Shown here: positions 22,791 through 64,000 of the stretch, piece after piece
Layout: each line of letters opens with the position of its first letter
Position numbering within the stretch: the first letter of the stretch is position 1
Assembly (NCBI RefSeq): GCF_000002995.4
Contig: NW_025062477.1
Location: 3,692,649 to 3,756,648, forward strand
Direction of reading: 5' to 3'
Source of the DNA: Brugia malayi
Lineage: Eukaryota; Nematoda; Chromadorea; Rhabditida; Onchocercidae
DNA length: 64,000 nucleotides
Made by a program: the position numbers and the translations under genes
The notes under the pieces: model-generated
What the model was told of the DNA's origin: nothing
What the model saw: only the letters and a program-made list of their open reading frames with translations
Databases searched by the model: none

Positions 22791-24637
22791 CTGACTATTT
22801 CAGAGCAATGGAATAAACAAAGGGACTACTGTCATAATATTTGTCAAATACAGCGACAACAATTTACAGTGATTTCGTTCGTTAGCATCGATGCTAAGTA
22901 TGAAAGCACAAAAATGTAGCAATTGGTAGCTTTTCAAGGGAAAATAATATTTAAAGCAGAATGAAACAATTTTAATTTTATCAGAAACTAGATGTAGTGT
23001 AACAAATTCATACAAGTTTTTCAATTTTCAAAAATTTTCTTACAATGTTCACATCAAATTTTATAAATATTATTGTTTTAATAATTAATCCAAAGTTATT
23101 GTCAACAAAAAACTAACACCGAGTTGTTCTTTCTTTTTTTTTTTCCTTCTTTTTTTGTTGGTATATGTTTATAATTAGGCTAAATTTGCATAAATAATTT
23201 CATCTTTAGTTTATGATTCATTCATTATTCTCTTCTGACTTAAATCAAATTTTATTTTTGTTTTTTATTTTCTTTTTTTTTTTTTTTCCTTTTCTCTCAG
23301 AAATAAGAATTGGATTTAGCAATTTTTCATGTGATATTTATTATTCAATCATTCACTAAATAACATATTTTCAAGCAGTCGCAATTCATTTTGTTCGTAT
23401 GCTAATCCTTCTTAGAACTATGATCGTAGTTGGCGGAAATAAAAAGTTGTGCGCCACATTTTTTGAGATTTATTTCATTGTAATTTGATATCATTCTGAT
23501 TTTAACAATTCTAGCAAAATTTTTGTAATTAAATTTCTTACAAAATTGTACCCATTAATTACTTTAAATGATATGGAATAGGCTCTTCAAAAACATTTGC
23601 AATGTTTGCTTCTTAGAAGCATTAATTTAAAAATTTTTCTGAAGAAAAGAAAAACCCACCAAAGAGTGGTGGAAAATTAGAAATGTAGAAAATTGCCTCA
23701 TCATAAATTGATTGAAAAAAAAAAAAAAAGAGCAAAAAGTTTATTTTTATGAATAACAATTCGTGACATAGTCAAGTAACGCATATAAAAAAAGCAACAA
23801 ATTGATAAACATTTAAAAGTTAAATTGGCCAACACTCAAAAGTTGTCTACAAATTGTACGGAATGGAATTATACGAACTAAAATCAAATCAAATCAAATC
23901 AAAATGATCAATCAATTCAGAAAGATATATTAAAAGCAAGCATTACTGTACCAAAATAAGAAATGAAAAATAAGAACGAAATATCTAAAAATGATAATAT
24001 ATTCTGCTAAATAATAAGTTAAATTGAATACAATATTATAGGATATATTCTAAATTGAAATGAACATAGTACTACCAATAGCATTGCAATACTTAAATCA
24101 GATCGGTTTACTGATTCTATGATTGCTCTGTAACTTCATTTTTCTTTTTAATTGTAATTTTCATAACTACTAAATCAAAGGGTAAAATAGTGCAACAAAA
24201 CGCAATTTACATTTACCAGTAAAGCAATAAAAAAAAAAAAAAAAAAAATTATGTAATTGATACGATCAAATCAGATAAATTATCAGAAATGAAAAATAGA
24301 TATACAAAATGTGTACCATTGTTGAGTAAATATATAATACTTACTGCAAAAGTTAAATAAAATGTATGCAATATTTTACCATCAATATATCATAGAAAGC
24401 GTTGAAATATCGATCTAATCCAACAAATTGAAAAAAAAGAAATCACAGAATTTCGAAAGAGTACAATATATTTGTACAGTAGAGTACAAATTACAATACA
24501 ATAGTTCCCTGTCATCCTGCATTCTAGCAATTACCATTACCAATTCAAAAAAAAAAAAAAGAAAAATACAATCCAAAGTAAACTAATGGAAAAACTTCTG
24601 GCTAGGTTTATAATTACTTTCACATCTGGCGCAAACT

Positions 24638-24643
24638 TTTTAT
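24638..24643 (-). promoter_or_regulatory. possible polyadenylation signal for the SFT2 gene
   Basis: AATAAA on the minus strand about 370 bases past the SFT2 stop. A second overlapping copy follows. The distance is plausible but long for a nematode 3' UTR. Confidence 0.3.
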
Positions 24644-25014
24644 TTTATTAGGTGATTTAAGTAGATTGTATGAAATGCTAGTAGATTTGCGATTACCAAC
24701 TGTACCTAGGTACCAAGATAACAAAAAAAGAAAAAAAAGGCTGAAAAATAGGACAAAATTCATGTCTTCATCCAAAAACATCAGAATGTCCAGTTCCAAA
24801 GTGAGAAAATGTTGCATGTCTCTTTGCTAGAATGAATGTGAGATCAGGGATGAGTATTATCTACATTTGAAAGAAAATATGGGCTACAAAAAGAAAAAAA
24901 AGAAAGAGAAAAAATATATATTCTAGAAAAATCATATTCTTCGGAATGTAAATCTGAATCATATCTTTTGCCGTTTCATGATGTTCTATTTCTGGAAATT
25001 TATTCACTAATTCT

Positions 25015-26233
25015 TTAGCTAAAGCATTTGCAGCACAGCGATAATATTGCCTCTCTGAAATGCACACAAAAATAATACAACAAAATTCATAATAACAAAT
25101 TATCATTGATTGTTTACAGATAAACTGTAGAATTATTTTCCACCAATAACATTGTACACTGTAAAAATTAGCTTACACTTATTTAGCGCAATACTTTCTG
25201 TAGTGATAACTGCAAGAAATATTGATAATATAAACAGATGTTATATAGAAACAAAATGATAAGAATGATACCGTGCAAATGGTATATATGTTATAGAATA
25301 CCAAGCCATTGAAATGTACTGTCCAATGACAAAAACAAGTGCCAGAGGAGGATTTGATAAAACAAGACCGGCTAATAATGTTAAGACGATAGAAAGTAAA
25401 TACATTAGCGATGCAAGAAAACGTCCTCGTTCGAACATTTTTTGCAATTGTCTTAAAGGACCCATTAAAAAACATGTCCTAAAAAGAAGTAAACTGCTGA
25501 AAAATACTTAATTTTACTAATCTGAAAAAAAAAAAACAAAAATATCGACAGAAACGAATGATAATTTGGTAATGTTTAAAAAAATAAGAAATAAATGTAT
25601 AAAGAATATTCATGATATGTCTAAATGATATGGAGAAGGAAGACTTTTACATTTTTTTTTTTCACAATCTACATAAAATCACTGAACTATTTCTTCTTAT
25701 GCTTTTTTATCAACAACAACATTTTAAAAATAATTGATATGAAAAACGAACCCAACTAGTGATAGAATACTACCCAAAGATATCATTACAGTAAAACCTG
25801 TAATTTTCCATGTAAAAAGTAAGGCACTTCCAGCTAAAGAACATATTATTGACAGACAGAGACAGCCCAGAAAACATTGTAATCGTAGATCCCAGGATAA
25901 CGATGAAACAAACTGGAAATAAAATCATTTTTTATTATTTGATATTAATTATTAATTGTCAAACATTATTTCTACACACCTATGCCATCCTTTATTACTT
26001 TATCATCATTTGAATTTGTTAAAATTCGACGATTCTACACTTAAATTATCATCGTTTCATCATGATAAATGGAAATCAGAAGCAAAAGAAAGAAGTAAAT
26101 AAAAGAAGAAATATGAAATGCATAACCAACAAACATGGTTTTCTGAAGTTTCATCTGTAGGAGGTGAATTTGACAAATTTGACATATCAGCATTTTCATC
26201 ATCACCAAATAATCTATAGACGCGTTGTAGCAT
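25015..26233 (-). CDS. SFT2D: SFT2-family vesicle transport membrane protein
   Basis: Four exons (minus): 26233-26135 (first coding), 25912-25752, 25478-25272, 25054-25015 (TAA), giving 168 aa. SFT2/SFT2D proteins are four-helix Golgi membrane proteins involved in fusion of endosome-derived retrograde vesicles with the Golgi. Visible are a soluble acidic N-terminus (MLQRVYRLFGDDEN), four hydrophobic segments (around LGCLCLSIICSLAG, TVMISLGSILSLVG, LMYLLSIVLTLLAG, ALVFVIGQYISMAW), the family motif GPLRQLQKMFERGR between helices 2 and 3, and the signature WYSITYIPFAR followed by EAILSLCCKCFS at the C-terminus, as in the family's YIPxARDAV ending. The exon preceding the first ATG begins at 26254 after TTTCAG, 21 bases from the start, consistent with a trans-splice acceptor. 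An in-intron alternative ending (25203-25170) is less family-like. Confidence 0.93.
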
Positions 26234-26254
26234 ATCATAACAATTTATATTAAT

Positions 26255-27347
26255 CTGAAAATAAAAAAAAAAATATAATAGCTAAGTGATAAAATGTTCT
26301 CATTTTACTAATTAATATCATTTTTAGACTAAAATATTTACATATAAACAACAATTTTTTTTTTTTTAGGTAGAGGAAGCTAAAGACATGTTAATTTGAA
26401 AATAAAATAAAAAAATACAGTAGTAGTAGGTAAATGGATAGTGATGAAATGTACAATACTAATTAGTAAATTTCAGATTAAAATAATTACACATAAATTT
26501 TCTACAGTAATTTTTTCTTTAAATAAAAGAAGAGATAGTTCGATTTGAAAAGTAATACTAAAAGTAATATTAGTAAGAGTAATTTAGGTAGAGCAAATAA
26601 ATAGTAATCCTGTCAATCTAATCTGTCACCAAAATTCATTTCACAATGTACAGCATGCAACGTGAATGCTACTACTGCTACTACTTGTGCTCTATAATAG
26701 TTGACAATGGTTGTTAATTTCATTCAGTGCAGTTGACGAGGTGGGAATTGTCCTTTTCCTTCTTCTTCTTCTTGCCTCTCGTAACCTTTAACCTTTAGCA
26801 GTTTCATATTATATTGATTCAGTGCAAATACTTTAGGTCATATGATAATACAATAAATAGTGATCGTATGATTTGCAATGGATAGTATACTTTTAATATG
26901 CATATTTCTTCATAACTTTAAATCTAATCATAAGCAAAGAAAGATAAGTGATAGATACAATTGTCTGAAAATTTTTTTTGATAACATTTGTTAGAAACAT
27001 TGCTTGCTTATAAATAGTTTTTTTTTTTTTTCATTGTACATTTACGTATTTACTTTTTTCCATCTTACGTATGATCGACGGTTTAATTACCCAAGTTTAA
27101 GGTAGTTGAATGTTTCAACCCAGAGTTTAGGCTATTGTGGCTTGAAGTAAAATTTTGGAACGTCCTGCATATTTCTGGGACACCATTGAATCTCTTTACT
27201 ATGTCTTTTAATCATCTTATATTCTGCTCATAAATTTTATTCTATAATAATTTGTACTTTTTTTTTTCTTAGTTTTCTACTTGATATATGCATTTGATTC
27301 ATTCATAAGTAATGTTTATTAAATTTTCAGGAAAAAAATTCTTCAAT
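26255..27347. other. divergent upstream region of SFT2 (-) and ZC3H15 (+)
   Basis: About 1.1 kb shared between two genes that read away from each other, so it probably holds both promoters. It includes poly-T tracts, a CTT-rich segment at 26757-26775 and a GC-richer patch at 27070-27190. No ORF of note. Confidence 0.6.
27324..27330 (+). promoter_or_regulatory. probable spliced-leader acceptor of ZC3H15
   Basis: ATTTTCAG ending at 27330 sits 17 bases before the ATG, with no upstream coding exon. In nematodes this layout usually marks a trans-splice site. Confidence 0.5.
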
Positions 27348-30026
27348 ATGCCACCAAAAAATGCTCCAAATAAAAAAGTGGAACAGAAAAAGAAGGAAAA
27401 ATTAATTGAAGATAAAACATTTGGACTGAAAAATAAGAAAGGAGCAAAGACACAGAAATATGTACAACAAGTGACAAATCAGGTAAGTTATATCGCTTAG
27501 GTAAAGCTCTGCTATGAGCTATATAGTAATAGTTGGCTCTTTTGCTGTATTCCTTCTTTGCTTTTTTTTTTAGTAAATATTTGAAGTAAATTTTTGATAC
27601 TAAAACTTCTTAGTCCTAAAATTTTGATGATTTTTTTAAATACTGTACTGTGGTAATACTCTCGCTGTTGTATATATGTAAAGATAAGGAATGGGATTCT
27701 ATCAAATCTAGAACAATAGACTCGACACTTGGCTGTAATTTTGATCTGATCAGTAAATTTGTTTTTAGATTAAACAATGTAATATGAACAATGCAGAAAA
27801 GGGTGCAGCAAAGAAGAAAGCAGCTGATGGTGAACTACGAGATTTGAATAAACTTTTGAAGCCGGTAACTGAAATGCCTAAGGTAGCGCGAGGTATGTCT
27901 TAATTTGAATAATTACTAGGAAATTTTTTTTTGATGGTACATGCTGCTGTGCTTCAAATGTTATTTTCAATATTCAAAGAATGCGAAATTTTTACTCTGT
28001 TTTCGTTTAGTCTATGTTACTTATTAAAAGAATGCTAATTACATTTCTGTGATGTATTTTTGATAATGACATGGAGCTTTTATGTTTTGATTCATTTCTT
28101 GCAGATGTTGATCCTAAATCAGTGGTTTGTTTGTTTTACAAACAAGGAATGTGCCACAAAGGTGAAAAGTGCAAATTTAGTCATGATTTATCAAAAGAAC
28201 AGAAAACAGCTAAGAAGAATCTTTATGTTGATAGCCGAGATTTATCAAAAGAAGACGGTAATTTTTTGTTTGTTACCTTTGTTTGTTGTTTACAATATGT
28301 TATCACGTTAATCTTTCAGAAAAAAAAAAATAATATTTTCTTTCAATGTTTACGAATTTTCAAGTTTTCATTTTTTACTAAAAGAATGGAATTAGTGACA
28401 TTTATGATTTCAGATAATATAGATGATTGGGATGAGTCTAAATTAAGCGAAGTTGCTGAGAAGAAACATGGAGAACGTGATAGGAAAAGGCCGAATCAAA
28501 CAGATATTGTAAGTTGCGATGCACGGAACAGACATATATTTCTGAATAACTTTCCTTAGCGGTATGAATTTTGCTTTTTTTTTTTCAGGTATGTAAATAT
28601 TTTCTGGAAGCTGTTGAGAATAACAAATATGGTTGGTTTTGGGAATGTCCAAATGGCGATGGTTGTATTTATAGGCATGCTTTGCCATCAGGTTATATTC
28701 TGAAAAAAGACAGGAAGAAGTTGGAAGAGCATAAACAATTAAATGAAATCAGCCTGGAAGAACTCCTCGAGAAAGAGGTATTGTATTTAGAGCTCCGGTA
28801 GTGTTTAAAGTGTTGTAGAATTGATTTTTATATGTAATATTTCAGCGTACACAACTTAAGCCAGAAAATCTTACAAAAGTAACGCTGGATACATTTATTC
28901 GTTGGAAGAAGATGAAGTTGCGAGAGCGAAAGAAAAAAATTGCAGAAGAAGAGAAAGAGAAAAAGAAAAACATTAGGATTGGTAAATCGGTGAGATTTCC
29001 TTAGTTTATTAGCATATCTACTTTTTAGTTTCTATGCAGTAGCTTTCTACTAGCTTCACATGAATACAAGTTTTATTCGAAATATTTCTTAAATGGTGGT
29101 TTTTTGAAATGGCATATTATTGAGAAAGAATTATAATGAAACTTATGTAAATTAAATATTTATTGTTTTTCTAATTTTACTGTTAGCAACTATGTAAAAT
29201 TTGTCTTTAACGATACGACATTTTAACATGGCAAATTTTTTCAGGGTTATGACGATATGCATTTTATATTGTTTTTGGGTATTATAGGTTGGAATGAGTG
29301 GCCGTGATTTGTTCACGTACAATCCAGAATTAATGGTGCAAGATGAAGGAGATATGGAAGGAGGTATTGCATTTGAGCGAGAATTTGAAGAGGAATATAA
29401 TGATGAGGTTTTTATTTTCTTTATTTTACATTCCCATTTTAATATTTACCAAAAAACAATATAAGGAATTTTTGAAAACTGTCTTTTTCATGTGTATTTA
29501 TAATGAAATTTTTTTTCATATATGAGTAATTTTTCGAAATGTTGATGAATTTAGAATATAATTATAAGTTTATTCGTTTTTATGATTGTAATAGTTTATT
29601 TAGGCAGAGATAAAAGCATTTGAAATCAATGAGCGCACTTTTTACTGCATCGATGACGAAGGACATATGTTGGATGACAACCTATATGACGACGAAAAGG
29701 TTTTTTTATATTTTTCTACACTCCACATTATTTTCATCAGATTAATTCATGTTTACTTTATTTTCTTAAAATACCGCTTCATTTTTAAGTTCTATTGAAA
29801 ATTAAAGCGGCATGGAAAAGAACGTTTTTTTATCGATGATTTATATTTTCTAATACTTTCTAATTTCATTTAACACCTAACAATAGTTCATATATGTTCT
29901 CCATAATTTCAGTGGGAAGAAACTGCTGTTGGTATTGGAAATATGGAAATCAATGAAGATTTATTCAACGTAGACGAAATACCCGATCTGGAATATTATG
30001 AGAATGATTTGTATCAGATAAGATAA
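27348..30026 (+). CDS. ZC3H15: ZC3H15 / DFRP1 CCCH zinc-finger protein
   Basis: Nine exons: 27348-27482, 27769-27892, 28105-28257, 28414-28508, 28589-28777, 28846-28989, 29288-29407, 29604-29699, 29913-30026 (TAA). All join in frame to 389 aa, against 426 in human. The protein (DFRP1, yeast Tma46) binds and stabilises the GTPase DRG1 and associates with translating ribosomes. Seen: a lysine-rich N-terminus ([16 protein letters not shown]), [16 protein letters not shown] typical of the family, a CCCH finger C-x7-C-x5-C-x3-H at residues 95-113, a second CCCH-like finger ending C-x5-C-x3-H (Cys189, Cys195, His199, with Cys171 upstream), the conserved PSGYILKKD, an [17 protein letters not shown] helix belonging to the DRG-binding region, and [18 protein letters not shown]. 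The C-terminal tail is acidic (DLEYYEND). Nothing is missing, so it should be functional. Confidence 0.97.
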
Positions 30027-33000
30027 CCAGGTTAATGATAGAAGAGAAAAATTAAGTTGTATGATCCTTCCTTACTTTCCGGTGAAATTGAACTGGTACT
30101 AGCAACGAAGTAAATTATTTCGTAATGGAAGTATGATTTTCTGTTGAAGATGATCTCCAATATTCGTTTATTACTAAGTTATATTTGTAAATTTCTTACA
30201 GAAATTTATCTCAACTTTACCGTTACAATATCGGTGAGAGCCAGTTCATTCACGGTAAGTGCCTGAATACTCATTGTACATGATTCATATTTTACATGGA
30301 TTTTTGATAAATTTATTGCATATTTCCAAATGTTGTTTGAGCAGTCTGAAATTCTCTTCAGTGAAAAGTAACGATGGAATAACTTCTCTTAAACAGCTGC
30401 TAATATAATTCCTTCTTGTTCAGCTTCGAAAATATATAATCCGTATCACTAGCTCTATTCCACTATATATAGAGTAAATCTCTGTTAGTCTATATCGGGA
30501 TCATACAAGATGACGTGACCAGTTCTTCGGAAGCTTTGACCTGAACTATCATCTTTGACCGTTTCGCCCATTTAAATGTGTGAATTATTGATGTTCAGTT
30601 GAAATACATCGTTTCCTCATTACTACTGATAATATGATGGTCATCATTAATGGTATAGTCTGGTCATTATGTTGCTATGTATAAATTTGATGGGCTGATA
30701 CTATCAAAATGAATGCAAAAGGAACTGAGTTGTGGACGATGGATGGAGTGGGATGAATGATCGCTTTTTGCTCACCACTCTTTTAAAATCAGGTTTGTGA
30801 TGATGATGGCTCGTTAGTTCGTTGACGAGACAAATGACAACCCCCTTGCTCTTTCCGTGGTGTTCTGGGCGGCATTGTATGTTGTCGATGGCGTAAATGT
30901 GTGCTATATGGTTAAAGTCTTGTTATTCTCGATGCTTTTTTATGCTATTTCTTTGCGCTTTTATTTATGCTTGACGTGAAAACACTCATCGTTAAAAGTA
31001 TCACATTTGGAGACTATACGTAGAATTGATAAGTGAGAATCTGACTTGTACCATATTTCTGGGAAGCGTGCAAGCAATTTCAACATTTCAATATTTTTTT
31101 TTTCTTTTTTTTAAAGAAAAAAGTTTTAAGTTTGTATTGTACGGAGATCTGGAATCGCCTATTTTAGTCAATCACCACGTGAGCAATTTTTAAACATTTT
31201 ATGTATTCACTAAATTTAATCATTCAATTGCTTTTTATCATCATTTTAGGTTGTATATATGTTTACCTTCCCTGTCCTCTCCTCTCATCCATTAATCAAA
31301 ATGGTCAGTAATATGACCGATAAAGGATCCTCTTCACTATTCCAATTCCAACTGACCTTGTATCATTCAAATATCCAATTTACTCTGTGTTCCCACTAGT
31401 AAAATATAACTTTAAACTTGATAAAATTAAATATGAAAAATCGAGAAAAATCCTCGGAGGTTGCTGGTACATTAGAAAATACCTTTGTCCACAGCGCTAA
31501 CTCTTCATACATTCTTTAGGCACATTACGCATATTAGATGGTCTTTATAAAATCGATCATTGCTGAGCTCTAATATTTTGATGTAAAATTTTGAGAGAAC
31601 AATTAAATAATGTGGTAAATCGTTTCTATGGTTTCAGTGCAGGACAAGAAGAGAGAAAATGAATGAAAAAGCAAATCGATTATTGTCGGACAGAGATTTC
31701 GTCATTTAAAAGATAAAAGAATTAACTTTTGTACAATTGAGAATAGAACGTTGAGAATGAAATGGTATATAACAAATTAGCTAATAATTTTAATAGCTTT
31801 ATAATTTCTACTAATTAAAAGCTATTACTAAAATTATATATGGAAGTAAGCAATGAAAAGAGAAGAGAATCAATTAGATTATATCTGCATGCTCATTGAA
31901 GTGCAGAAGATGCATGCCAATGCATGCCTTGCAGAGTTCTATAATAGCGCCAATTAAAGAAGAAAAGAGTTGAAAGAAGAGGAAAGGTGCGCTATTCGTG
32001 ATGGTGTTTGTTACCGGTCGGTAAAGATAGTAGCACTGCAATATGACCGACCGGTGGTGTTGCCGATCGAGGTGTAGAGTGATGTGAAGGGGATCGGGTA
32101 GGGATGCATGCCACCATCACCATCATCGTTGTCATCGTCCTCATCGTTATTGTCATCGTTGAAGTGAGAGAATTTGTTGGAAACACGTATTTCACCCGCC
32201 CATCTTCCCCCCTCTTCTCCTTCCCGCCCCGTAGCATCATTTTGTTTCGCCGTGATAATATGATTTAAGATAGGAAAGGGAAAAAAGAAGATGGTAGTAG
32301 GTGGTTGGTGGTAGTGGTTCATTTATCCCTCCCATCTTCCCCCTCCCCCTTCCCCTCTTCTCCCCGCCTTACACTGTAAATTTCTTTTTCTATCTTGAAT
32401 GCTCTCTAATGTCTTAGTAGTTTCAATTTCGAAACAAACATTTATTAATTGGATTGTGAAATTGATTTCACCGCACTGTCTTTTGTTCTGTTGACATGCG
32501 CAACACTGTTCAAATTTTCGTCTCTCATTTTGTAGTCTTAAAACTTTCGTTGTTAACAACATAAATAAGAAGGAGTTGGGTGCATCAATTTCTGTTAACA
32601 AATAATTCTTCCAAATCATTGCATTCTTTTTGAAGATAGTAAAATAATAGGCGGCGATAGGTGATAATTGATAAAATATTATCATTTTATCTAATTTGAA
32701 AAAAAAAAAAGAAAAAAAAAGGAAAAGAAAGGAAAGGAAACAATCGAATTTATATTTCTATTCTTTCCTTCATTTTATACTATTTTCTTTCTTTTTATTG
32801 ATATTATATCTTTACTATTTATAAATTTTCAAAAAAAAAAAAAAAGTTTTAACTTATAATTACAACTAATATATGTGAAATTAATATAAATTTATTTTTA
32901 ATCACATATTTTTGCTCTTTTCAATTCATTTCATTTTATTTCAGATGTGGTAGTAATCGTCGTATAAGGCGACAAAACGATTTACCCAATAATAAATACA

Positions 33001-33053
33001 TCACATCTATTTACTCTCTATCTCACCATTTCACTGATTTTCTGTATTAGAGC
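30027..33053. other. 3' flank of ZC3H15 and upstream region of the LRP gene
   Basis: About 3 kb. From 30700 to 32400 it is GC-richer than most noncoding DNA here. It holds four TGCATGC motifs (31887, 31911, 31921, 32105), a perfect 10 bp inverted repeat (32013-32055), an ATC/GTC trinucleotide-rich stretch (32108-32160) and CCCTCCCC-type pyrimidine tracts (32325-32365). Minus-strand ORFs here (for example 32685-32323) look accidental. An acceptor TTTCAG at 32939-32944 may start a 5' UTR exon. Confidence 0.55.
33042..33050 (+). promoter_or_regulatory. probable trans-splice acceptor of the LRP gene
   Basis: TCTGTATTAG ends at 33050, followed by AGC and the ATG at 33054. A leader acceptor three bases before the start is typical for trans-spliced nematode genes. 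It could instead join a 5' UTR exon beginning near 32945. Confidence 0.5.

Positions 33054-64000
<30,947 letters not shown>

Larger units (their letters stand above)
21008..25014. other. intergenic region between peptidase promoter and SFT2 3' end
   Basis: About 4 kb of AT-rich DNA. It holds the peptidase upstream region, a six-copy 32 bp repeat (22600-22790), homopolymer tracts, and a candidate AATAAA for the SFT2 gene at 24643-24638 (minus). Short ORFs at 21851-22138 (+) and 22800-23024 (-) have no family resemblance or intron context. Confidence 0.55.

Noticed and set aside
22800..23024. 74-codon minus-strand ORF beside the 32 bp repeats
   Set aside because: No family signal or splice-site context; AT-rich noncoding composition.
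23425..23440. E2F-like TTGGCGGAAA element
   Set aside because: A single 10-base match in 4 kb of intergenic DNA, far from any start; chance cannot be excluded.
24861..25106. ORF reading RQYYRCAANALAKEL in another frame of the SFT2 last exon
   Set aside because: The phase-2 junction from the SFT2 exon at 25272 forces the other frame, which gives the family-typical C-terminus.
32323..32685. 120-codon minus-strand ORF upstream of the LRP gene
   Set aside because: No family resemblance, no splice context; it ends in a Gly/Arg/Glu run made by a CCCTCCCC tract and sits in likely promoter DNA.

Overview
This 64 kb window is AT-rich nuclear DNA from a eukaryote, almost certainly a parasitic nematode and most likely a filarial (clade III) worm. 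The evidence is short introns with T-rich, branch-point-poor acceptors (TTTCAG, TTTTAG, TATAG), GTAAGT and GTTTGT donors, splice-acceptor sequences a few bases upstream of several start codons (as expected for spliced-leader trans-splicing), and protein families with nematode-like architecture. I see no prokaryotic operons, CRISPR arrays, tRNA or rRNA genes. Gene models were built by hand: each intron was placed at a GT..AG (twice GC..AG) pair that keeps the reading frame and matches the family. Organism and orthology calls rest on recognition, not on a search.

Layout. (1) About 280-4726, + strand: a multi-exon, largely disordered acidic/serine/proline-rich protein of unknown family, open at its 5' end, starting with a 10-residue tandem repeat. 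(2) 6717-8012, - strand: a weak candidate for a single-pass membrane protein. (3) 8968-13391, - strand: a kappaB-Ras (NKIRAS) small GTPase with optional in-frame N-terminal exons. Its first intron opens with a 38 bp minisatellite in which each unit is a 3' splice site fused directly to a 5' splice site. (4) 16216-21007, - strand: an 11-exon S28-family serine carboxypeptidase/thymus-specific serine protease-like enzyme (511 aa). (5) 25015-26233, - strand: a 4-exon SFT2-family Golgi membrane protein. (6) 27348-30026, + strand: the 9-exon ZC3H15/DFRP1 CCCH protein (389 aa). (7) 33054-64000 and beyond, + strand: a giant LDL-receptor-related protein of the megalin/LRP type, about 70 exons and about 3,547 codons in the window, unfinished at its right edge.

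The genes are functionally unrelated housekeeping and signalling genes: Golgi trafficking (SFT2), translation-linked DRG1 partner (ZC3H15), NF-kB-pathway-like small GTPase, a probably secreted peptidase, and an endocytic receptor. SFT2 and ZC3H15 are divergent and share about 1.1 kb of upstream DNA. The other spacings (1-4 kb) do not suggest operons.

The most notable structure is the array at 12490-13197. Eighteen tandem copies carry CAG joined to GTAAAT on the transcribed strand, apparently expanded from the authentic donor of the kappaB-Ras first exon, so it resembles a chain of recursive (zero-length-exon) splice sites. Other points are two GC-AG introns, a second 38 bp intronic array in the LRP gene, exon-fragment relics inside LRP introns, and a coding-like island inside an intron of the peptidase gene.
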